From contig NZ_ANAE01000095.1 in assembly GCF_000341265.1 (NCBI RefSeq), forward strand, positions 23,178 through 57,111: a stretch of 33,934 nucleotides of DNA, given 5' to 3'. Of this stretch, positions 8,290 to 15,727 are shown one piece after another. How positions within the stretch are numbered: the stretch's first letter is position 1; the number at the start of each line of letters is the position of its first letter. The stretch comes from Nocardiopsis prasina DSM 43845. GTDB lineage: Bacteria > Actinomycetota > Actinomycetes > Streptosporangiales > Streptosporangiaceae. Both the position numbers and the translations under genes were made by a program. The notes beneath the pieces are model-generated. The model searched no databases. It worked only from the letters and a program-made list of their open reading frames with translations, and was not told the origin of the DNA.

Positions 8290-8551
8290 AGGTGAAGCAC
8301 CCCAGACCAGCCCCGACCCCAACTCACCCACAGAGTCTGTGCGAAGCTTCCGAGATCACCTCAAGACCATGCGCGGTTGTACGCGTTCGTGTCGGCAATG
8401 GGGGTTTCTGACACGAAACCATCGCTACAACCGCCTTCCCAGCGGCCAGACCGCACCTAGTGCGTAGGCCGCGCGGTCGGGTTCCACGTTGGGGGACGTG
8501 GGACCCGGCCAGGCTTCAGGGGGGCGCGCCTCAGGGCGCGCCCCCCTTTTT
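8290..8551 (+). ncRNA. Candidate structured non-coding RNA (family unknown)
   Basis: No coding sequence fits here, but the plus strand folds into several strong elements in a row. The outer stem GCGGTTGTA/TACAACCGC (8373-8381 with 8426-8434) encloses TTCGTGTC/GACACGAA (8386-8393 with 8410-8417). Next, GCGGCC and GACCGC precede GGCCGC and GCGGTC in crossed order (about 8442-8478), compatible with a pseudoknot. A 15-bp stem with two wobble pairs follows (8475-8489 with 8496-8510). An intrinsic terminator with T5 closes the unit. It does not match tmRNA, RNase P RNA, SRP RNA or a tRNA as I know them. The exact 5' end is a guess. A leader/attenuator for the LacI gene at 8840 is an alternative. 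Confidence 0.5.
8519..8551 (+). terminator. Strong intrinsic terminator
   Basis: A perfect 12-bp stem, GGGGGGCGCGCC with GGCGCGCCCCCC, is capped by a TCAG tetraloop and followed directly by five T residues on the plus strand. No plus-strand protein gene ends here, so it implies a non-coding transcript or attenuator upstream. Confidence 0.88.
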
Positions 8552-8779
8552 CTGTGCCTGAACCGCCCTCCACCAGGAATCGGCCGAGTCCGGCCACCGG
8601 CGAGCAGGGGCCGAGGGTGCCGGAACGGAGGCCCGCCACGTGGACCACCGCCCGATACGGGCCGAGGGCTGTCAGGCCACCCGGCTCCGGGTGAGAGCCC
8701 GTGCGTGGCGGGGACGGCGTCAGTGGCGGGGAGCCAGGGGACCTTCGATCGGCCGCTCCTGTGCGCCCGCGTGGCGCAT

Positions 8780-8791
8780 GGTTCGCGAACC
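8780..8791. promoter_or_regulatory. Palindromic candidate operator before the LacI-type gene
   Basis: GGTTCGCGAACC is a perfect 12-bp palindrome with a central CG, the usual architecture of LacI-family operators. It ends 48 bp before the start codon. A possible -10 box, TACGAT, lies at 8810-8815 with no good -35. Autoregulation by the adjacent gene is an inference. The stretch 8552-8779 shows nothing else recognisable. Confidence 0.5.
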
Positions 8792-8839
8792 CACCACCGC
8801 TGGGAACGGTACGATGCGCCTGCGTGGGAGGGGATCGCG

Positions 8840-9859
8840 ATGGCGAATGGTGGAACGGCTGGCGGGCGTCCGACGATGGCCGACGTCGCCGCGCACCTGG
8901 GTGTCTCCCGGCAGCTCGTCTCCCTCGTCCTGGGCGACCGGCCCGGCCCCAGCGCGGCCACCCGCGAGCGTGTGCTGCGCGCCGCCGAGGAGCTCGGCTA
9001 CCGCGCCGACACCGCGGCCCAGCTCCTACGCCGGGCACGCAGCCGCCAAGTGGGGGTGCTGTTCACCATGGAGCATCCGATGGACGCCGACCTGGTCGAG
9101 GCCCTGTACCCGGAGGCGGCCCGGCTCGACTACAGCGTGGCTCTGAGCGCGATGCTCGCCAACCGCACCGAACGCCAGGCGATCGACGAACTCGTGGGGT
9201 TGCGCTGTGAGGCGCTGGTCCTGATCGGGATGTCCGCCCAGGCTCCGGAGGACCTCGCCCGCGTGGCCGAGCGGGTGCCGGTGGTGGAGATCGGGCAGCG
9301 CACCAACGCCGCCGGGACCGACAGTGTGCGTACCGACGCCGTGTCCGGTGTGCGGCAGGCGGTCGACCACCTGGTCGCCCTCGGACACCGGCGGATCGCC
9401 CACGTGTACGGCGGTGATCTGCCCAGTGCGCCGGAACGCCGAGCCGGTTACCTGGAGGGCATGCGGGCGCACGGACTGGAGGACTGCGTGGACCTGGTCC
9501 CGGGCGCCTACACCGAGGAGGCGGGGGCGCACGCCGCGTCGGCGCTCCTGTCCCGGGGCTCCCTGCCCACGGCCGTGGTGTGCTGCAACGACCAGTCGGC
9601 GCGCGGTCTCATGGAGACCCTGCTGCGTGCGGGCCGTTCCGTGCCCGGGGAGGTGTCCGTGGTGGGGTACGACGACAGCCGCGCCGCCCGGCTCTCGTTC
9701 CTGCGGCTGACCTCGGTTCGCCAGGACGTGCACCGGATCGCCGAGCTCACCCTCGGCGCGGTCGCGGAGCGCCTGGAAGAGGGGCGCACGGAAAGCACGC
9801 ACGTGCTGCTCCCCACCACACTCACCGTGCGGGAGAGCACCGCTCCCCCACGAGCCTGA
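8840..9859 (+). CDS. LacI-family transcriptional regulator (orphan)
   Basis: The predicted protein has 339 aa. The start ATG 8840 follows GGGAGGGG at good spacing. The LacI helix-turn-helix spans about residues 13-37 (TMADVAAHLGVSRQLVSLVLG), followed by the hinge region ending in RSRQVGVLFT. A periplasmic-binding-protein-like sensor domain follows: LVALGHRRIAHVYG, CCNDQSARGLMETLL, and VSVVGYDDSRAARLSFLRLTSVRQD. The recognition helix (RQLVSLVL) differs from the common TTVSRVLN, and the hinge has RADTAAQLLRR in place of the canonical NxxAR. No metabolic gene is directly attached, so the sugar or other effector is unknown. The palindrome at 8780-8791 is a likely autoregulatory site. Confidence 0.9.
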   Translation: MANGGTAGGRPTMADVAAHLGVSRQLVSLVLGDRPGPSAATRERVLRAAEELGYRADTAAQLLRRARSRQVGVLFTMEHPMDADLVEALYPEAARLDYSVALSAMLANRTERQAIDELVGLRCEALVLIGMSAQAPEDLARVAERVPVVEIGQRTNAAGTDSVRTDAVSGVRQAVDHLVALGHRRIAHVYGGDLPSAPERRAGYLEGMRAHGLEDCVDLVPGAYTEEAGAHAASALLSRGSLPTAVVCCNDQSARGLMETLLRAGRSVPGEVSVVGYDDSRAARLSFLRLTSVRQDVHRIAELTLGAVAERLEEGRTESTHVLLPTTLTVRESTAPPRA

Positions 9860-9894
9860 GCATCACGCACCGCTCTTCAACCCCTCATCCCGTT

Positions 9895-9926
9895 GTGGCC
9901 CCGGATCGCAGTGGCCCCGGATCGCA
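9895..9926 (+). repeat. 16-bp tandem duplication
   Basis: GTGGCCCCGGATCGCA occurs twice back to back (9895-9910 and 9911-9926) in the spacer between the LacI-type gene and the MFS gene. Confidence 0.85.
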
Positions 9927-10023
9927 CTCGTCGCTGGATCCGAGACGCCCCCGCCCCCGTCCCGGCAAGCACCTCACCACACGGGCCCTCGCACCCCGGC
10001 TGTGGCATCACCACCCGGTGTCT

Positions 10024-10107
10024 CCCCAGCACCCCAGCACCCCCAGCACCCCAGCACCCCACGACCCAAGCACCCCAGCACCCCAGCACCCCAGCACCCC
10101 AGCACCC
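10024..10107 (+). repeat. Short tandem repeat, 9-bp unit CCAGCACCC
   Basis: About nine imperfect copies of CCAGCACCC run through this stretch, interrupted once by CACGACCCAAGCACC. It lies in non-coding spacer between two plus-strand genes. The unit is a multiple of three, but the translations (Pro/Ser/Thr/Gln-rich) belong to no clear gene. The remainder of 9860-10163 shows no other feature. Confidence 0.85.
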
Positions 10108-10163
10108 GATGATGGGACCGGCTGCGCGAGGCAGATCACGTAGCGGACGATTGGAATTTCTCG

Positions 10164-10198
10164 GACACGGGTGTCATTGTTGATTTAGCACGTGCCAA
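10164..10198. promoter_or_regulatory. Two candidate operators upstream of the MFS gene
   Basis: GACAC-GG-GTGTC (10164-10175) and TTAGCACGTGCCAA (10185-10198, palindromic except one position pair) lie 120-150 bp before the MFS start, in a locally AT-richer segment suitable for a promoter. No cognate regulator can be assigned. Confidence 0.35.
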
Positions 10199-10315
10199 AT
10201 GACCGTGTCCCACCCCCACCGAGCGACCGGACCCACGTCGCCCCGTCCAATCCACGCCGCGAGGCCCTCCTCGGCCCGTGTGCACGCCGTCCACCGTCTG
10301 GAAGGGGGCATCGCC

Positions 10316-11533
10316 ATGCCTCTGGCCCTGCTCGCCCTGGCTCTCGGGGCGTTCGCCATCGGCACCACCGAGTTCGTGATCATGGGCCTGCTCCCCGAGG
10401 TCGCCACCGATCTCGGCGTGCCCATCTCCACCGCCGGATACCTGATCTCCGCGTACGCGCTCGGTGTGGTGATCGGGGCTCCCCTGCTCACCGCCCTGGG
10501 CACCCGCCTGCCGCGCAAGACCATGCTGCTCGTGTTCATGGGCGTGTTCCTTGTCGGCAACCTGGCCACCGTGATCACCAGCTCGTACGGCGCGGTGTTC
10601 GCCTCCCGCGTGCTCGCGGGGCTTCCGCACGGCGCGTACCTGGGCCTGGCCGCGCTGGTCGCGGCGCACCTGGCCGGCCCCGCCCGGCGGGCGACGGCCG
10701 TGGCACGGGTGATGCTCGGCCTGACCGTGGCGAACATCGTCGGCGTACCCGCCGGAACCCTGCTCGGCCAGCTGCTCGGCTGGAGGGTGGCCTTCCTCGT
10801 GGTGGTCGCCCTGTCCGCCCTGACCATCGTCGGTGTGGCCCGGTTCGTGCCGCACACGCCGGCGTCCCGCGTGGGCGGCCTGCGCGGCGAGCTCTCCGCC
10901 CTGCGTCACCCGCAGGTGATCCTGGGGCTGACCACGGCGGTCTTCGGATTCGCCGGGGTGTTCGCGGTCTACAGCTACATCTCGCCGATGATGACCGAGC
11001 TCGCGGGGATGCCCAGCACCGGGGTCCCGATCGTCCTGGCACTGTTCGGTGTGGGCATGACCCTGGGGTCGCTGGTGGTCGGCCCGATCGCCGACCGCTG
11101 GCTGCGGCCCACCATCTACGTCTCGCTCGGTTCGCTGGCCGTCGTGCTCGCGCTGTTCACGCTGACCGTGCACAACCCCTGGACCGCCGCCGCCACCGTG
11201 GTGGTCCTGGGCGCCGTCGGCTTCGGCGTGACGGCTCCGCTCCAGGTCCTGGTGATGAGCAAGGCGGAGGCCGCGCCCACGATCGCCTCCGCCACCAACC
11301 ACTCGGCGTTCAACCTCGCCAACGCCGGTGGCGCCTGGCTGGGCGGTCTCGGTATCGGCATGGGGCTCGGATACGTCTCGCCCGCCGTGATCGGTGTGGT
11401 CCTCGCCCTGGTCGGGCTCGGTATCGCCGTCACAGCCGGGCTGGTCGACCGCGAGGGCTCCGGCAACGAACCCTCCTCGGAGCACCGCGATTCGGCGGAG
11501 GGGCCGGTCTCCACCCCCGTGGCCCACGGCTGA
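10316..11533 (+). CDS. MFS transporter, DHA1/AraJ-like efflux protein
   Basis: The predicted protein has 405 aa with about 12 hydrophobic helices, the standard size for drug/sugar efflux MFS proteins. The start PLALLALALGAFAIGTTEFV and the following MGLLPEVATDLGVPISTAGYLISAYALGV are hallmarks of the AraJ/Cmx-like DHA1 group. The loop-2/3 motif reads LGTRLPRKTMLL. The C-terminal half has PLQVLVMSKAEAAPTIASATNHSAFNLANAGGAWLGG, also typical. ATG 10316 was chosen because GAAGGGGGC precedes it and because it begins exactly at the first helix; an upstream in-frame ATG (10199) lacks a ribosome site. A strong hairpin after the stop separates it from the arabinose operon. The exported compound is unknown. 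Confidence 0.88.
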   Translation: MPLALLALALGAFAIGTTEFVIMGLLPEVATDLGVPISTAGYLISAYALGVVIGAPLLTALGTRLPRKTMLLVFMGVFLVGNLATVITSSYGAVFASRVLAGLPHGAYLGLAALVAAHLAGPARRATAVARVMLGLTVANIVGVPAGTLLGQLLGWRVAFLVVVALSALTIVGVARFVPHTPASRVGGLRGELSALRHPQVILGLTTAVFGFAGVFAVYSYISPMMTELAGMPSTGVPIVLALFGVGMTLGSLVVGPIADRWLRPTIYVSLGSLAVVLALFTLTVHNPWTAAATVVVLGAVGFGVTAPLQVLVMSKAEAAPTIASATNHSAFNLANAGGAWLGGLGIGMGLGYVSPAVIGVVLALVGLGIAVTAGLVDREGSGNEPSSEHRDSAEGPVSTPVAHG

Positions 11534-11545
11534 CCCGACACTGGC

Positions 11546-11581
11546 GAAGCGCCCGTACCCCCCGGGGGGTGCGGGCGCTTC
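11546..11581 (+). terminator. Terminator hairpin after the MFS gene
   Basis: A 16-bp stem (GAAGCGCCCGTACCCC with GGGGTGCGGGCGCTTC, one wobble pair) with a CCGG loop begins 12 nt after the stop. Only a weak T-rich tail (GTTGTGT) follows. It insulates the downstream araB promoter. Confidence 0.75.
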
Positions 11582-11612
11582 GTTGTGTACCCGACGGAGT
11601 GGGTTCGGGGGG

Positions 11613-11642
11613 TTGACTTCATGGATTGTTAACGCCAACAAT
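11613..11642 (+). promoter_or_regulatory. araB operon promoter with overlapping operator O1
   Basis: TTGACT (11613-11618) and AACAAT (11637-11642) with an 18-nt spacer form the candidate promoter. The operator ATTGTTAACGCCAACAAT (11625-11642) fills the spacer and covers the -10 box, the classic position for repression. An odd palindrome, CCAACA-A-TGTTGG (11635-11647), overlaps it. The same motif recurs at 11742-11759 and in the promoter of the LacI-family gene at 20431-21465. Confidence 0.7.
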
Positions 11643-11732
11643 GTTGGCCAGCTCACACTGACCCCCTTGGGCCTCCAGAATCCGGAGCCAGAGGGAACTA
11701 TTCAGCATGCGCATCCGTGAAGGGACCCCTCC

Positions 11733-13502
11733 TTGGCCCAGAATGTTAACGCCCACAATCCCGACTCGGAAGCCGGGAAGGGAGCGCGCACGGCGCCCGA
11801 ACCGGTGGTGGTCGGGATCGACTTCGGAACCCTCTCCGGCCGAGCCGTCGTGGTGCGGGTCAGCGACGGCGCCGAACTGGGCACAGCCGAGCACGCCTAC
11901 CGGCACGGGGTCATCACCGACCGCCTGCCCGGTCACGGTGACCCCCTCGAACCGGAGAGCGCTCTCCAGGACCCCGACGACTACCGCGAGGTCCTGAGGC
12001 GAGCCGTCCCCGCGGCCCTGCGGGAGTCCGGGATCTCACCCGACCAGGTCATCGGCGTCGGCACCGACTTCACCTCCTGCACCGTCCTCCCCGTGACGGC
12101 CGACGGCACCCCGCTGTGCGAACTCCCCGATCTGGCCGACCGTCCGCACGCCTGGCCGAAGCTGTGGCGCCACCACGCGGCCCAGCCCGAGGCCGACGAG
12201 ATCAACGCCCTGGCGGCCGAACGCGGCGAGTCATGGCTCCCCCGCTATGGCGGGAGGATCTCCTCCGAGTGGCAGTTCGCCAAGGCCCTCCAGGTGCTGC
12301 GCGACGACCCCGACGTGTACGAACGCACCGGGCGCTGGATCGAGGGCGCGGACTGGATCGTCTGGGAGCTGTGCGGACACGAGACCCGTAACGTGGCCTC
12401 CGCCGGTTACAAGGGCATCCACCAGGACGGCGCCTGGCCCACCCGGGACTTCCTGGCCGCTCTGGACCCGCGTTTCACCGACTTCGTCAGTGAGCGCCTC
12501 GAACACCCGCTCTCCCAGCTGGGCGAACGTGCGGGCGGACTCACGGCGCGCGCCGCCGCCTGGACCGGACTCCCGGAGGGCACCCCCGTCGCCGTCGGCA
12601 ACATCGACGCGCACGTCACGGCGGCCACCGCCCGGACCACCGGCCCCGGGCGGATGCTCGCCATCATGGGCACCAGCACCTGTCACGTGATGAACTCCGA
12701 GGTCCTGGCCGAGGTTCCGGGCATGTGCGGCATGGCCCTGGGCGGGATCACGCCGGGCATGTGGGGCTACGAGGCCGGTCAGAGCGGGGTGGGCGACATC
12801 TTCGGATGGTTCGTCGACACCCACGTGCCCCCGGCGTATCACGAGGAGGCCGCCTCGAAGGGGGTGTCCGTCCACGAACTGCTCTCCGACAGGGCCGGGC
12901 GTGCGGCCGTGGGCGAACACGGACTGGTGGCCCTGGACTGGCACAGCGGCAACCGCTCGGTCCTGGTCGACCACTCCCTGTCCGGCGTGCTGGTGGGCAT
13001 GACCCTGGCCACCCGCCCCGAGGACGTCTACCGGGCCCTGGTCGAGGCCACCGCCTTCGGCACCCGCACCATCGTCGAGGCCTTCACCGGCGCCGGGATC
13101 CCGGTGCACGACTTCACCGTGGGCGGCGGGATGGTCCGCAACCCCTTCGTCCTCCAGGTCTACGCCGACGTGCTGAACAGACCCCTGCGCGTGGTGGACA
13201 CCGAACACAGCTGCGCGGTGGGTGCCGCGATCCACGCCGCGGTCGCCGCCGGAGCGCACCCGGACGTCCACGCGGCCTCCGAGGTGATGGGGCGGGTCCG
13301 CGCCGACACCGTGGACCCCGACCCGAAGCGCGCCGCCACCTACGACTCGCTGTTCGCGATCTACACCGAACTCCATGACCACTTCGGCCGGGGCGGCAGC
13401 GACAGCCTCCGTCGGCTGCGCGCCCTGCGGGGCGCCGCTTTCACGACCGGCGCCGCCTCCAGCGACACCTCCACCGCACCCGCCCCCGAGGGAGAGCGAT
13501 GA
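11733..13502 (+). CDS. araB: L-ribulokinase
   Basis: AraB phosphorylates L-ribulose to L-ribulose 5-phosphate with ATP in the L-arabinose pathway. The product (589 aa; E. coli AraB is 566) has the FGGY-kinase pattern: VVVGIDFGTLSGRAVVV at the N-terminal phosphate-binding loop, GTDFTSC, YKGIHQDGAWPT, VGNIDAHV, AIMGTSTCHVM, and the C-terminal FTVGGGMVRNPFVLQVYADVL adenosine-binding region with AVGAAIHAAVAAG. These match ribulokinase better than xylulokinase. The chosen start is TTG 11733, seven nt after GAAGGGA and the first start after an in-frame stop. GTG 11805, immediately before the kinase fold, is the alternative but is poorly spaced from its purine-rich site. araD begins inside its stop codon (ATGA). 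Confidence 0.93.
   Translation: MAQNVNAHNPDSEAGKGARTAPEPVVVGIDFGTLSGRAVVVRVSDGAELGTAEHAYRHGVITDRLPGHGDPLEPESALQDPDDYREVLRRAVPAALRESGISPDQVIGVGTDFTSCTVLPVTADGTPLCELPDLADRPHAWPKLWRHHAAQPEADEINALAAERGESWLPRYGGRISSEWQFAKALQVLRDDPDVYERTGRWIEGADWIVWELCGHETRNVASAGYKGIHQDGAWPTRDFLAALDPRFTDFVSERLEHPLSQLGERAGGLTARAAAWTGLPEGTPVAVGNIDAHVTAATARTTGPGRMLAIMGTSTCHVMNSEVLAEVPGMCGMALGGITPGMWGYEAGQSGVGDIFGWFVDTHVPPAYHEEAASKGVSVHELLSDRAGRAAVGEHGLVALDWHSGNRSVLVDHSLSGVLVGMTLATRPEDVYRALVEATAFGTRTIVEAFTGAGIPVHDFTVGGGMVRNPFVLQVYADVLNRPLRVVDTEHSCAVGAAIHAAVAAGAHPDVHAASEVMGRVRADTVDPDPKRAATYDSLFAIYTELHDHFGRGGSDSLRRLRALRGAAFTTGAASSDTSTAPAPEGER
11742..11759. promoter_or_regulatory. Second araB operator, O2
   Basis: AATGTTAACGCCCACAAT matches operator O1 at 16 of 18 positions and lies 117 bp downstream of it, about 11 helical turns. 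With the TTG start it falls inside codons 4-9 of araB; with the GTG 11805 start it would be in the leader. Cooperative binding or DNA looping between O1 and O2 is an inference. Confidence 0.65.
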
Positions 13503-14206
13503 CCTCCACCGACGCACCCCGAACGGACCCGCACCACCAGCTCACCCGCCACCGCGAGGAGGTGGAACGCCTGCGCCTGCGGGTCTGCGAGCTTCACGCG
13601 GAACTGCCCCGGTGGAACCTGGTCACCTGGACCAGCGGCAACATCTCCGCCCGCGTCCCCGGCACGGACCTGATGGTGATCAAGCCCAGCGGGGTCTCCT
13701 ACGACGACCTCCGTCCCCGCGACGTCGTCGTGTGCGACCTGCACGGGCGCCTGGTCGAGGGCGACCACAACCCCTCCAGCGACACCGACGCCCACGCCCA
13801 CGTCTACCGTGCCCGCCCCGACGTGGGCGGGGTCGTGCACACCCACAGCCCCTACGCCACCGCCTGGGCCGCCCGGGGCGAAGCCATCCCCTGCGCGGTC
13901 ACCGCGATGGCGGACGAGTTCGGCGGCGACATCCCGGTCGGTCCGTTCGCGCTCATCGGAGACGACTCCATCGGCAGGGGCATCGTCGCGACCCTGGAGG
14001 GACACCGCTCCCCGGCCGTCCTCATGCGCGGCCACGGCGTGTTCACCGTCGGGGCCTCCGCCAAGGCGGCGGTCAAGGCCGCCGTGATGTGCGAGGACGT
14101 GGCCCGCACCGTCCACATCGCCCGCCAGGGCGGTCCCGTCGAACGCCTCCCCCAGGAGGCCGTCGACGCCCTCTACCACCGCTACCAGAACGCCTACGGC
14201 CAGTAA
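13499..14206 (+). CDS. araD: L-ribulose-5-phosphate 4-epimerase
   Basis: AraD converts L-ribulose 5-phosphate to D-xylulose 5-phosphate by a zinc-dependent retro-aldol mechanism. The 235-aa product has the class II aldolase/epimerase hallmarks: SGNIS (46-50), KPSGV (62-66), SSDT (93-96), the zinc histidines in VVHTHSPY (His114, His116) and RGHGVF (His179). Length and motifs agree with E. coli AraD. ATG 13499 overlaps the araB TGA by 4 nt and has GAGGGAGAG upstream; araA follows after 9 nt. Related fuculose-phosphate aldolases share the fold, but position between araB and araA settles the call. Confidence 0.93.
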   Translation: MTSTDAPRTDPHHQLTRHREEVERLRLRVCELHAELPRWNLVTWTSGNISARVPGTDLMVIKPSGVSYDDLRPRDVVVCDLHGRLVEGDHNPSSDTDAHAHVYRARPDVGGVVHTHSPYATAWAARGEAIPCAVTAMADEFGGDIPVGPFALIGDDSIGRGIVATLEGHRSPAVLMRGHGVFTVGASAKAAVKAAVMCEDVARTVHIARQGGPVERLPQEAVDALYHRYQNAYGQ

Positions 14207-14215
14207 GGAAACCCC

Positions 14216-15652
14216 GTGCCCCCACCCACGCCCCCCGCGAGCGACAACCCGGCTGTGCGCACCCGCCTCCCCCGGATCGGGCTCCTCGGTGTCATGCAAC
14301 CGCTCTACGACGCCATGATCCCCGGTATCACGGAGCACCAGGCCGCCTACGCCCAACGGCTCGCCGACGGCCTCTCCGACGCCGCCGAGTGGACCCTCGC
14401 CCCACCGGTCCGCGGCCGGGAGGACGCCGAGGCGGCGATCCGCGACTTCGAGGGCCAGGACCTGGACGGGGTCCTCGTCGTCATGCTCACCTACGGCCCC
14501 TCCCTCCGCGTCACGCGGGCCCTGACCGGGACCCGGCTCCCCGTCGCGCTCGCCAACACCCAGCCCGACCCGGCGGTCAGCGCCTCCTGGGACATGGCCG
14601 ACATGACCTACAACCAGGGCATCCACGGGGCGCAGGACACCGCCAACGCACTGGTCCGGGCCGGGATCGACTTCGACGTCATCACCGGTGACTGGCAGAG
14701 CCCCGAGTTCGTGGAGCGGGTGGACCGCTGGGCCCGGGCCGCGCACACCGTCAGCGCGCTGCGGCGGCTGCGCGTGGGCGTGTTCGGCTACCCGATGAAC
14801 GGCATGGGCGACGCCCGTGTGGACGAGACGGCGCTGCTGCGCAAGCTCGGCCCCGAGGTGCACGTGATCGCCCCCGGCGCCCTGCACCGCACCATGGCCG
14901 ACCTGCCCGAACGTGCCGTGAGCGACCTCCTCGCCTGGGAGGACAAGGTGTTCGACGTGGACGACCGGCTGTCCGGGGAGGAGCGCGAGGACCACGCCCG
15001 CATGCAGCTGGGCATCGAACACCTGCTGGAGGAGTCGGGCTGCGGTGCCTACTCCACCCACTTCGACGCCATCGGCGAGGACGGCCGCTTCACCCGTCTC
15101 CCCATGGCGGCCGCCTCCACCCTGATGGCCCAGGGGTACGGGTTCGCCGGAGAGGGCGACGTGCTGGCGGCGTCCGTCGTCTACGCCGGGCACCAGCTGG
15201 CGGGGGACGGTCACTTCACCGAGATGTACGCGATGGACTTCCCCAGCGACTCCATCCTGATGAGCCACATGGGCGAGGGCAACTGGCGGCTGGCCCGCGA
15301 CGACGAGCCGACCCGGATGATCAAGCGCCCGCTGGGCATCGGCGGCCTGGCGGACCCGCCCACCATCCTGTTCCGGTACCGCCCGGGTCCCGCGACCCTG
15401 GCCTCCCTGGTCTCGCTGGGCGGAGAGCGCTTCCGCCTCGTGGTGGCCGAGGGCGAGGTACTGGACTCCCCCGAACTGCCCGCTCTGGAGATGCCCTACG
15501 GACAGTTCCGCCCCTCGTCGGGTGTCCGGGGGTGCATGGACGCCTGGCTGCGTGCGGGCGGCACCCACCACATGGTCATGAACTCCGGTCACATCGCGCG
15601 GGACTGGAAGGTCCTGTGCGAGCTGGCCGGGATCGAGTACGCCCCGGTCTGA
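14216..15652 (+). CDS. araA: L-arabinose isomerase, divergent type
   Basis: AraA interconverts L-arabinose and L-ribulose, a Mn2+-dependent reaction. The 478-aa product starts at GTG 14216 with AAGGAA upstream. Metal ligands expected from E. coli AraA are recognisable: Glu313 in AGEGD, Glu336 in FTEMY, His351 in SHMGEG and a histidine of the HH pair at 451-452. Other family blocks are VVMLTYGPS and MTYNQGIHGAQD. The surrounding sequence is well diverged from enterobacterial AraA and closer to the arabinose-isomerase group common in actinobacteria. It is third in the operon, and the transporter gene chvE follows after 75 nt with no terminator. Confidence 0.9.
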   Translation: MPPPTPPASDNPAVRTRLPRIGLLGVMQPLYDAMIPGITEHQAAYAQRLADGLSDAAEWTLAPPVRGREDAEAAIRDFEGQDLDGVLVVMLTYGPSLRVTRALTGTRLPVALANTQPDPAVSASWDMADMTYNQGIHGAQDTANALVRAGIDFDVITGDWQSPEFVERVDRWARAAHTVSALRRLRVGVFGYPMNGMGDARVDETALLRKLGPEVHVIAPGALHRTMADLPERAVSDLLAWEDKVFDVDDRLSGEEREDHARMQLGIEHLLEESGCGAYSTHFDAIGEDGRFTRLPMAAASTLMAQGYGFAGEGDVLAASVVYAGHQLAGDGHFTEMYAMDFPSDSILMSHMGEGNWRLARDDEPTRMIKRPLGIGGLADPPTILFRYRPGPATLASLVSLGGERFRLVVAEGEVLDSPELPALEMPYGQFRPSSGVRGCMDAWLRAGGTHHMVMNSGHIARDWKVLCELAGIEYAPV

Positions 15653-15727
15653 GACACCCCGACCGCCGCCGACGGGCGCCGACGCGCCGGTCCTCCCCTC
15701 CGACACACCCCAGGAAAGCAGGCCCCG

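Noticed and set aside
8373..8510. 6C RNA on the minus strand (loops there contain CCCCC)
   Set aside because: The loops have five rather than six or more C residues, and the only intrinsic terminator points to plus-strand transcription.
10136..11656. A 506-codon open frame on the minus strand opposite the MFS gene
   Set aside because: Low-complexity Gly/His/Gln-rich translation; the opposite strand encodes a clear 12-helix transporter.
13361..15706. A very long open frame on the minus strand opposite araD and araA
   Set aside because: Its translation is His/Gly/Val-rich with no family pattern; it is a by-product of the high-GC codon use of the real plus-strand genes.
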